Positions 33,094 through 41,659 of a DNA stretch of 64,000 nucleotides are shown here, in pieces (position 1 is the first letter of the stretch; every line of letters begins with the position of its first letter). Under the pieces are notes generated by a model that ran no database searches, was not told the DNA's origin, and worked only from the letters and a program-made list of their open reading frames with translations. Origin of the DNA: Actinopolymorpha rutila (GTDB taxonomy: Bacteria > Actinomycetota > Actinomycetes > Propionibacteriales > Actinopolymorphaceae). The stretch is taken from positions 2,170,001-2,234,000 of the forward strand of contig NZ_JACBZH010000001.1 in assembly GCF_013407855.1 (NCBI RefSeq). Reading direction: 5' to 3'. A program made the translations under genes and the position numbers.

Positions 33094-34736
33094 GCACGGT
33101 GAGCAAGGACTCCGGCTGGCCCCGACGCCGGATCGCCCCGGTGTCCGCCGAGGGCGGGATGGTGGCCTCGGCTCACCCACTGGTGACCAGCACCGGACTG
33201 CGGGTCCTCGCCGACGGCGGCAACGCCGTGGACGCGGCGGTGGCCTCGGCCCTGGTGGCCGCGGTGGTGATGCCGGAGATGTGCGGGCTGGGCGGAGACC
33301 TGTTCGCGCTGGTGCACGACCCGGAGGCGACCGGCCCGGGCGGCACCGTGACGTCCTTCCAGGGCAGCGGAATCTCACCCCGCGCGGCGAGCCTCGCGTC
33401 GATGCGGGAGGCCGGCGACGGCGTTCATCTGCCGGGCCGCGGCCCGCTGTCGGTGACGGTACCGGGCGCGGTGCACGGCTGGTTCACGTTGCTCGAACGC
33501 CACGGCACCCGGACGTTCGCCGACCTCGCCGGGCCCGCGATCGGCTACGCCCACGGCCATCCGGTCTCGCCGGTGCTGGTGGGTTTCATCACGAAGTTCG
33601 CGGACCTGCTGGCCGCGGCGCCGTCCTCGGCGCGGGTCTTCCTCCCCGGCGGAAGGCCACCCGTACCCGGCAGCGTGCTCGCGCAAGCCGACCTTGCGCG
33701 CACCCTGGAACTGGTCGCCGCCGGCGGCCCGGAGGTCTTCTACCAGGGCGAGATCGCCGAGCGGATCGGCGCGTTCATGGCGCAGGCCGGCGGTGCGCTG
33801 TCCGCGGCGGACTTCAAGGACCACCACACCGACGTGTCGGCTCCGCTGTCCACGACGTACCGCGGACATCGGGTGTTCCAGACCTGCCTGCCCAGCCAGG
33901 GCCTGGTGATGCTGGAGGCGCTGAACATCGCCGAACGCTTCGACCTCGCCGGCCTCGGTGCCGCCTCACCTGAACGCACCCACCTGCTGGTCGAGGCGAC
34001 CAAGCTGGCGTTCGCCGACCGCTACGCCCACTGCTGCGGCGACGCGGCGTTCGGCCCCTCGCCGGTGGAGCGGCTGCTGTCGAAGGACTGGGCAGAGGAG
34101 CGGGCGAGCCTGATCGGGCGGCAGGCCCGGCACGACGTGCCCGCCGGCGCGTTCGACCCGGGCCACACCACCTACCTGTGCGTCACCGACCGCGACGGCA
34201 TGATGGTGTCGTTGATCCAGTCCGTGGCCGCCAACTTCGGCAGCGGCCTGGTGGCCGGCGACACCGGCGTCGTGCTGAACAACCGCTGCCAGGCGTTCTC
34301 CCTGGACGAGGCCTCGCCCAACGTCTTCGCGCCTGGCAAGAAGCCCATGCACACGCTCAACTGCTACCTGATCGCCGACCCGCAGGGACGCATGAGCGTC
34401 GTCGGTGGCACGCCGGGCGGTGACCGCCAGCCGCAGTGGAACCTCCAGGTGATCACCGGGCTGCTCGACCACGGCCTGGACCCGCAGCAGACGGTCGAGC
34501 AGCCGCTGTGGATCAGCTCGCCGTCGGCGGGTGAGGACGGCAGGTTCACGCTGACACTGGAGGGCAGGGTCGGTTCGGAGTACGCCGCGGCGCTGGCCGA
34601 GCGCGGGCACGACGTGTCGGTGGGCGGCGACTGGAGCGCGGAGAGCGGCGCCCAGGTGATCGCCCGCGACCCGGTGACGGGGGTGCTCACCGGCGGCAGC
34701 GACCCGCGTACCGAAGGATCCGCGCTGGGCCTGTGA
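33090..34736 (+). CDS. Gamma-glutamyltransferase family protein
   Basis: A 548-aa Ntn-hydrolase of the gamma-glutamyltranspeptidase family, which cleaves or transfers gamma-glutamyl groups. The early segment MVASAHPLVTSTGLRVLADGGNAVDAAVA is characteristic. The precursor is normally cut before a Thr in a segment like GHTTYLCVTDRDG, seen near residue 353. The pocket residues in VVLNNRCQAFSLDE follow. No signal peptide is visible, so the protein is probably cytoplasmic. It overlaps the binding-protein gene by 4 bp. It could process substrates that the binding protein delivers. Confidence 0.9.
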   Translation: MSTVSKDSGWPRRRIAPVSAEGGMVASAHPLVTSTGLRVLADGGNAVDAAVASALVAAVVMPEMCGLGGDLFALVHDPEATGPGGTVTSFQGSGISPRAASLASMREAGDGVHLPGRGPLSVTVPGAVHGWFTLLERHGTRTFADLAGPAIGYAHGHPVSPVLVGFITKFADLLAAAPSSARVFLPGGRPPVPGSVLAQADLARTLELVAAGGPEVFYQGEIAERIGAFMAQAGGALSAADFKDHHTDVSAPLSTTYRGHRVFQTCLPSQGLVMLEALNIAERFDLAGLGAASPERTHLLVEATKLAFADRYAHCCGDAAFGPSPVERLLSKDWAEERASLIGRQARHDVPAGAFDPGHTTYLCVTDRDGMMVSLIQSVAANFGSGLVAGDTGVVLNNRCQAFSLDEASPNVFAPGKKPMHTLNCYLIADPQGRMSVVGGTPGGDRQPQWNLQVITGLLDHGLDPQQTVEQPLWISSPSAGEDGRFTLTLEGRVGSEYAAALAERGHDVSVGGDWSAESGAQVIARDPVTGVLTGGSDPRTEGSALGL

Positions 34737-34796
34737 TCCCGCCGGGCTGAGTGCCGGGCGGAGCCGCCGACGGAAATCGCCGGGTGTGTGCTGGCG

Positions 34797-34812
34797 TTGA
34801 CGCCGACGTCAA
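34797..34812 (+). promoter_or_regulatory. Dyad upstream of the MerR-thioredoxin operon
   Basis: TTGACG-CCGA-CGTCAA is a perfect 6-bp inverted repeat 30 bases before the MerR start. It resembles a MerR-family operator. A GAGGAGG ribosome site follows. Confidence 0.5.
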
Positions 34813-34841
34813 GGTTTAGCGTCGGGGATCGAGGAGGCCAG

Positions 34842-35243
34842 ATGCGCATCGGAGAGCTTGCCGAACGAACCGGCACGACCACGCGGGCGTTGCGTTACTA
34901 CGAGTCGCAGGGGCTGCTTGCCGCCCGGCGTACGTCGAACGGCTACCGCGACTACGGTGACACCGACCGGCGGATCGTCGAGGAGATCCGTTCCCTGCTG
35001 GCGATCGGGTTCTCGCTGGAGGAGACCCGGCCGTTCGTGGAGTGCCTGCGGTCCGGGCACGAGGCCGGTGACGTGTGCCCCAACTCCGTGCAGGTCTACC
35101 GCGCCAAGCTCGCCGAGATCGACGACTGTCTCACCCGGCTGGGTGCGGTGCGCGACCAGATCCAGGCACAGCTCGCGACCGCGCTGCAGCGTACGGCCTC
35201 CGACCTGACCGACCCCACCGTTGGAGACCCGACATGCTGCTGA
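34842..35243 (+). CDS. MerR-family transcriptional regulator
   Basis: A 133-aa regulator. The N-terminal winged helix reads MRIGELAERTGTTTRALRYYESQGLL, typical of MerR. The coiled-coil helix follows from about residue 80, with a single Cys in ECLRSGHEAGDVCPNS, giving two cysteines 13 residues apart that could sense redox or metal. The GAGGAGG site is 6 bases before ATG 34842. It overlaps the thioredoxin gene by 10 bp, so the pair is co-expressed, presumably under its own control through the TTGACG dyad. Confidence 0.9.
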   Translation: MRIGELAERTGTTTRALRYYESQGLLAARRTSNGYRDYGDTDRRIVEEIRSLLAIGFSLEETRPFVECLRSGHEAGDVCPNSVQVYRAKLAEIDDCLTRLGAVRDQIQAQLATALQRTASDLTDPTVGDPTCC

Positions 35244-35617
35244 ACGACAACCCCTCCCGTACGTCTCGTACGTCTCGCACGGCCGGCGCGGAACTCGAGG
35301 CGGTCACCGACGCGACCTTCGCCGACCGGGTACTCGGCAGCGACCTGCCGGTGTTGGTGGAGTTCTGGGCCCCGTGGTGCGGGCCGTGCCGGATGCTCGG
35401 CCCGGTGCTGGAGCAGATCGCGGGGGAGCACGCCGACCGCCTCCGGGTGGTCAAGATCAACCACGACGAGAACCCGCAGACCGGCATGGCCACCCGGGTG
35501 ATGGCCGTACCGACGATGCAGGTCTACCGAGACGGCGAGCTGGTGAAGTCGCTGGTCGGTGCCCGTTCGAAGGCGCGGCTGCTCAGCGAGCTGGAGGACG
35601 TGCTGTCGCCCGCCTGA
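35234..35617 (+). CDS. Thioredoxin
   Basis: A 127-aa thioredoxin with the active site WCGPC in VEFWAPWCGPCRMLGPVL near residue 53. The cis-Pro loop AVPTMQVYRDGE follows. It has a 20-residue N-terminal extension with repeated SRT. It reduces disulfides in cytoplasmic proteins. Its start lies inside the MerR coding sequence (stop 35243), a translational coupling that suggests the MerR protein sets thioredoxin levels in response to thiol stress. The latter is inference. Confidence 0.95.
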   Translation: MLLNDNPSRTSRTSRTAGAELEAVTDATFADRVLGSDLPVLVEFWAPWCGPCRMLGPVLEQIAGEHADRLRVVKINHDENPQTGMATRVMAVPTMQVYRDGELVKSLVGARSKARLLSELEDVLSPA

Positions 35618-35631
35618 GAGGGGGCCCGGCC

Positions 35632-36351
35632 TCAGGTGTCGAGGGTCAGGCGCAGGCGGCGTTCCACGACCTGCTCGGCGACGTCGTTGAGGTGTTCGCC
35701 GTGTTCGTAGGCGTAGGCACGCAGCAGGTCGATGGCCTGCTCGTTGGGGATGTCGAGCTGGCCGGAGACCATCCCGATCGCGAGGTGGACCTGGTCGTGC
35801 CGTAGTTGGGACAGCTCGTAGAGGTCGGGCATCCCCTCGGTCTGCTGCTGGCGGAGTTGGTAGTTGAACAGCACGATCGCCACCGCGTCAGCGACCAGAA
35901 GTGCCTCGACGACCTCCAGCAACGGCCCGTGACGGGTGCGATGGAAGTCCAGCACGCCCATGCTGTGCATGCCGATCCGCAGAGGGAGGGCGAAGATCGC
36001 GCGCACTCCCATGGCTGCGATCTCGCGGGTGAACATCGGCCAGCGGACAGTCGCCTCCGCGGTCTGCAGGTCGGGCACCAGGACCGGTTGGTTGTCGACG
36101 AACGCGGACACGCACGGACCCTCGCCCAGCCGGTACTGCAGTTCCTCGATCCCTGCTCCTACCTCGTTGCTTGCGCCCAGCAGAGTGCGGCCCCCGGCGA
36201 TGTCGAGGTTCATCAGGGACACTCCGACGCCGTCGACCGGCAGGGTCTCCACGACCGCGTCACAGATGCGCCGGGGCAGCTCGGCGACCCGGGCGACGTC
36301 GGCCACGATCGCGGCCAGCTCGTCAATGAGTCGCAGGCGGTCCAGTGGCAT
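35632..36351 (-). CDS. GAF and ANTAR domain protein 1
   Basis: A 239-aa sensor regulator. The GAF domain spans about residues 10-150 (DGVGVSLMNLD, RLGEGPCVSAF, MGVLDFHRTRHGPL). The C-terminal ANTAR domain (about 175-235) has LRHDQVHLAIGMVSGQLDIPNEQAIDLLRAYAYEHG. ANTAR proteins bind paired hexanucleotide-loop RNA hairpins and prevent termination, and the GAF part senses a small molecule or redox state. It is the last of three such genes in a row on this strand. The ligand and target transcript are unknown. Confidence 0.9.
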   Translation of the reverse strand: MPLDRLRLIDELAAIVADVARVAELPRRICDAVVETLPVDGVGVSLMNLDIAGGRTLLGASNEVGAGIEELQYRLGEGPCVSAFVDNQPVLVPDLQTAEATVRWPMFTREIAAMGVRAIFALPLRIGMHSMGVLDFHRTRHGPLLEVVEALLVADAVAIVLFNYQLRQQQTEGMPDLYELSQLRHDQVHLAIGMVSGQLDIPNEQAIDLLRAYAYEHGEHLNDVAEQVVERRLRLTLDT

Positions 36352-36424
36352 GTGTCACCTGCTTCGTCATCTGCCTCGATTGTCGGGTGAGCCTGCCCTT
36401 GGGTGCCGGGCCCCGCGCCGTGCG

Positions 36425-37168
36425 TCATCCGGGTGGGTCGGCCTCGGCGACGGCGATCCGCCCCTCGACGAGGGCGGTGGCCAGATCGGTGAGACGCCGG
36501 CCGGATTCCCGTGCCCGCCGGCGCAACACCGCGTACGCCTCGGAGATGTCGTAGCCGCCCGCCTGGGCGACCATTCCCGTCGCCTGTTCGATGATCACGC
36601 GTTGGTTGAGCACCGCCAGCCGCTGCTCGACCGGCAGCTCCGGACGACGCAGGGTGCGCTCGTGCACGATGGCGATCGTCGCCAGGTCGGCCAGCGCCTG
36701 GCCGACTCGGCTCTCGTAGTGGGACAGCGGCACGGGTTGTTCGCTGAGCAGGTTCAGTGCCCCGATCAGGTCATGGTGCAGCCGCATGGGCATGGCCGCG
36801 ATTCCCCGGAAACCGGCGGCCGTGGCCCGGCGGGCGAACTCCGGCCATCGGCTCGCGCCAGGTCCGCTCAGATCGAGGGTGTTCATCGGCTCGCCGGTGC
36901 GGTAGCACTCCAGACAGGGACCGTTGTTGGTCTGCAGTTGCAGCAGTTCCAGAAGGTGCATCTGCTCGCTGGAGGAGGCGATGATGCCCAGGGCCCCCCA
37001 CTGGTCGGCCAGCATCACCCCGGCCGCCTGCACCGGCAGGAGATCTACGCATATCGCCGTCACCCGGCTGAGCAGTTCGATCGGGTCGTAGTCGTTGACC
37101 AGTGACTCGGTGAGGTCCGCGAACTCCACCGGGAAGGCACTTTCGTCGCGCGTGGGTATGGTCGTCAT
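36425..37168 (-). CDS. GAF and ANTAR domain protein 2
   Basis: A 247-aa GAF-ANTAR protein. The GAF region reads VQAAGVMLADQWG, NNGPCLECYRTGEPM, RGIAAMPMRLHHDLIGALNLL. The ANTAR domain (about residues 175-235) has LNQRVIIEQATGMVAQAGGYDISEAYAVLRRRARESG. ATG 37168 is chosen, with GGTGA just upstream; GTG 37177 is an alternative. It lies 73 bp upstream of the first paralogue and 11 bp after the third. Tandem paralogues suggest three related signals feeding one RNA-based control. Confidence 0.9.
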   Translation of the reverse strand: MTTIPTRDESAFPVEFADLTESLVNDYDPIELLSRVTAICVDLLPVQAAGVMLADQWGALGIIASSSEQMHLLELLQLQTNNGPCLECYRTGEPMNTLDLSGPGASRWPEFARRATAAGFRGIAAMPMRLHHDLIGALNLLSEQPVPLSHYESRVGQALADLATIAIVHERTLRRPELPVEQRLAVLNQRVIIEQATGMVAQAGGYDISEAYAVLRRRARESGRRLTDLATALVEGRIAVAEADPPG

Positions 37169-37179
37169 GTTGATCACCG

Positions 37180-38013
37180 TCAGGCCAGGTCGGTGTCGTG
37201 GCCGTTGTGGCCGTCGTCGTCGTTGCCGTCGTCGTTGCCGCGGTCGTTGCCGCGCCCGTTGTCGCGGTCGGTTTGCTCGTGGCCGGTCGGGCGGTCCGTG
37301 GGGCCGGTGTTGGGCTCGAGCGTCAGCCTGCGTGCCACCACGTCGCGAGCCACGTCGATCAGGGGCCGATCCTGGGCGAAGGCGTGTGCTCGCAGCCGCG
37401 CCAGCGCCGTCGCCACCGGGACGCCCAACTGGACGGCGACCATCCCCGTGGCCTGGTGCACCTCCGCCCGGGCCAGCCCACCGCCGATCAGGTCCTCCAG
37501 AAGCTCCGGAGGGGCCTGCCGCCCGCTGACGGCGGGATTGAGCACCGCCCAGGTCGCCGCGTCCGCGGCCCGCAGAGCCATCGTCACCTCTTCCCGGGAC
37601 AACGGCCCGTGCTCCAGGCGATACAGGTCCAGAATGCCCAGCCTGGCGCCGCCGATCCGCATCGGCAGCGCGTACAGCGCCCGTGCACTGGTGGCGCGAG
37701 CGCCGTCGGCGAACCCCGGCCAGCGGGTGTCGGCGGTGTCGGCGATGTCCGACACCAGCACGGGGTGGCCGAGCGTGTGGGCATCCAGGCAGGGCCCCTC
37801 GGCGAGGTTGAACTGCAGCTCGTCCAGGCGCGTGGCGATCTCGTCGGTCGCACAGATCGGCTCCTGCCGATCCGGATCGCTGATCAACGTCACCGCCGCG
37901 CCGTCGGCCAGCGACGAGGCCACCACGGCCTCGCAGATCCGCAGTGGCGCCTGCGGCCCACCGCTCGCCACGAGCCTGCTGAGCTCGTGGGCCAAACCTT
38001 CGTACTTGGCCAT
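37180..38013 (-). CDS. GAF and ANTAR domain protein 3 with Asp/Asn-rich tail
   Basis: A 277-aa GAF-ANTAR protein from ATG 38013, which has GGGGAAGAGG immediately upstream; ATG 38043 is less likely. GAF: DGAAVTLISDPD, NLAEGPCLDAHTL, ARLGILDLYRLEHGPL. ANTAR: LARAEVHQATGMVAVQLGVPVATALARLRAHAFAQ. After the ANTAR domain an extra 40-residue tail is repetitive, rich in Asp, Asn, Gly and His (DNGRGNDRGNDDGNDDD). This tail distinguishes it from its two neighbours. It is the most upstream of the three and divergent from pabB, which begins 203 bp away. Confidence 0.88.
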   Translation of the reverse strand: MAKYEGLAHELSRLVASGGPQAPLRICEAVVASSLADGAAVTLISDPDRQEPICATDEIATRLDELQFNLAEGPCLDAHTLGHPVLVSDIADTADTRWPGFADGARATSARALYALPMRIGGARLGILDLYRLEHGPLSREEVTMALRAADAATWAVLNPAVSGRQAPPELLEDLIGGGLARAEVHQATGMVAVQLGVPVATALARLRAHAFAQDRPLIDVARDVVARRLTLEPNTGPTDRPTGHEQTDRDNGRGNDRGNDDGNDDDGHNGHDTDLA

Positions 38014-38176
38014 CCTCTTCCCCCGACGACTCGCCGAGAGCATCGCCGGTTCACATCGGTCCGACAGAAACTCTACGACGACTCCGGCAGGGCAAACAGG
38101 GCAACAGGGCCTTACCGAACGGGCAGAGGGCCTGCGGTGGGAGCAAGGGACGTGCTCGGCACCTGTCCAGCCCGGG

Positions 38177-38208
38177 TTGACAGTGGCCGGGCGTCGGCGC
38201 TCTACGCT
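38177..38208 (+). promoter_or_regulatory. Putative pabB promoter
   Basis: TTGACA (38177-38182) is a consensus -35, and TACGCT (38203-38208) could be the -10 at a long spacing of 20. The latter ends 7 bases before GTG 38216, so the transcript may be leaderless. Confidence 0.4.
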
Positions 38209-38215
38209 GAGCCGG

Positions 38216-39625
38216 GTGACGAGGTGGGTGCTGCGCTGCCGGGAGCTAGCGGCCATGGTGGACGCCGAGCAGGCGTTCCGGGCCCTCTTCGGCGCCAGCC
38301 GCCGGGCGTACTGGCTGGACAGCTCCATGGTCGGCGGCCCCGCGAGGTACTCCGTACTCGGTGAATGTGCCGGCCCGTACGCCGACGTACTCACCGAACG
38401 CGTCCGGTCGCAGTCGGACTCGGTGGACTCGGTGGACTCGGTCTACGACCGGCTCGAAGGCCGGCTCGCCGCCCGACGGGTCGACGTACCTCCGGGCCTG
38501 CCCGCCGAACTCGCCTGCGGCTACGTCGGCTACTTCGGCTACGAGTTGAGGGCGCACGACGGCGCGCCCTCACCGCACCGGTCCGAGCTGCCGGACGCGT
38601 ACTGGCTGGCGGCGACTCGATACCTGGCCCTCGACCAGGTGGCCGGACGCGCCTGGGTTGTCGAGCTCGGCACCGCGGACACGCCCACCTCCTGGCTGGA
38701 CGCCGCGGCCGCCACCCTCGCGGACCTGCCCCCGAACGTCCCGCACAGCGACTGCCCGACCCCTGAGCCGGAGCCGGAGCCCGATCCCTGGCTGGCCCGC
38801 CCACGCGAGACCTACCTGCGCGACGTACGCCACTGCCTGGACCGGTTGCGGGCCGGCGACAGCTACGAGGTCTGCCTCACCAACACCGTGGAGGTGCCCT
38901 TCGCGGGTGGGGCGATCGAGGCGTTCGAGGCGTACTGCCGGCTGCGCCGCCGCAACCCCGCGCCGTACGCCGCCTATCTCCGCCTGGACGACCTGCACGT
39001 CCTGTCCGCGTCGCCGGAACGCTTCCTGCGGGTGGACGCGCGGGGGTACGCCGAGTCCCGGCCGATCAAGGGCACCGCACCCCGCGGCGACGATCCGGCG
39101 GCCGACGACCTCGTCCGCAAGGAGCTGTCGTCGAGCACCAAGGCGCAGGCGGAGAACCTGATGATCGTGGACCTCGTCCGCAACGACCTGGGCCGGGTGT
39201 GCGAGCCGGGAAGCATCAGCGTGCCGGAGTTCTGCTCGGTGGAGTCCTACGCCACCGTCCACCAGCTCGTCTCCACGGTGCGGGGCCGGCTGCGGGCCGA
39301 CGTGACCGCGGTGCGCGCCGCCCGGGCCTGTTTCCCGCCCGGCTCGATGACCGGTGCGCCGAAGCTGTCCACGATGCGCATCCTCGACCGGCTGGAGACC
39401 CGGGCGCGCGGCATCTACTCCGGCGCGCTCGGCCACTTCGGGCTGGCGGGCACGGCCGACCTGAGCGTGGTGATCCGGACCGCCGTGATCCACCGCGGAC
39501 GGCTCACCGTCGGGGCGGGCGGGGCGATCGTGCTGGACTCGGACCCGGCGGACGAATGGGACGAGATGCTGGTGAAGGCCGCCGTTCCGCTGCGCGCACT
39601 GGTCGTACCCCCTTGTGACGAGTGA
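38216..39625 (+). CDS. pabB: Aminodeoxychorismate synthase component I
   Basis: A 469-aa chorismate-binding enzyme that makes 4-amino-4-deoxychorismate for folate. The motif PIKGTAPRG, found in PabB and not in anthranilate synthase, is near residue 282. The conserved FPPGSMTGAPKLSTM lies near 373-388, and the ISVPEFCSVESYATVHQLVSTVRG region is typical. GTG 38216 is preferred because the frame upstream overlaps the divergent ANTAR gene. A short DSV repeat near residues 64-72 is encoded by a 9-bp tandem unit. No pabA or pabC gene is adjacent. Confidence 0.92.
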   Translation: MTRWVLRCRELAAMVDAEQAFRALFGASRRAYWLDSSMVGGPARYSVLGECAGPYADVLTERVRSQSDSVDSVDSVYDRLEGRLAARRVDVPPGLPAELACGYVGYFGYELRAHDGAPSPHRSELPDAYWLAATRYLALDQVAGRAWVVELGTADTPTSWLDAAAATLADLPPNVPHSDCPTPEPEPEPDPWLARPRETYLRDVRHCLDRLRAGDSYEVCLTNTVEVPFAGGAIEAFEAYCRLRRRNPAPYAAYLRLDDLHVLSASPERFLRVDARGYAESRPIKGTAPRGDDPAADDLVRKELSSSTKAQAENLMIVDLVRNDLGRVCEPGSISVPEFCSVESYATVHQLVSTVRGRLRADVTAVRAARACFPPGSMTGAPKLSTMRILDRLETRARGIYSGALGHFGLAGTADLSVVIRTAVIHRGRLTVGAGGAIVLDSDPADEWDEMLVKAAVPLRALVVPPCDE

Positions 39626-39845
39626 GCGGATCCGTCCCCGCGTTCACACGGATTTCACACTCGCGCCCGGCTCCGTCATCTGGCCGCAACATCGCACTCC
39701 CGCCGCCGAAACACGCCCCGGCAAGTCTTGCCGCATCCTCGTGAGCTCACGCAGTGGGCGGCGCCGTCGCCGCCCGCCGGCCCCGGTCGGCCGAGCTCCC
39801 GAAGCCCCCCAGCTCAAGCTTCGGACCTCCACAGGAGGAGACGCG

Positions 39846-41653
<1,808 letters not shown>

Positions 41654-41659
41654 CCGGCC

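Noticed and set aside
37193..38215. N-terminal 340-residue extension of PabB
   Set aside because: It is antisense to the third GAF-ANTAR gene and lacks PabB similarity; GTG 38216 is the start.
39626..39845. GlnR-type box upstream of amt
   Set aside because: One GAAAC is present, but the paired GTNAC at 11-base spacing is not, so I do not claim a GlnR site.
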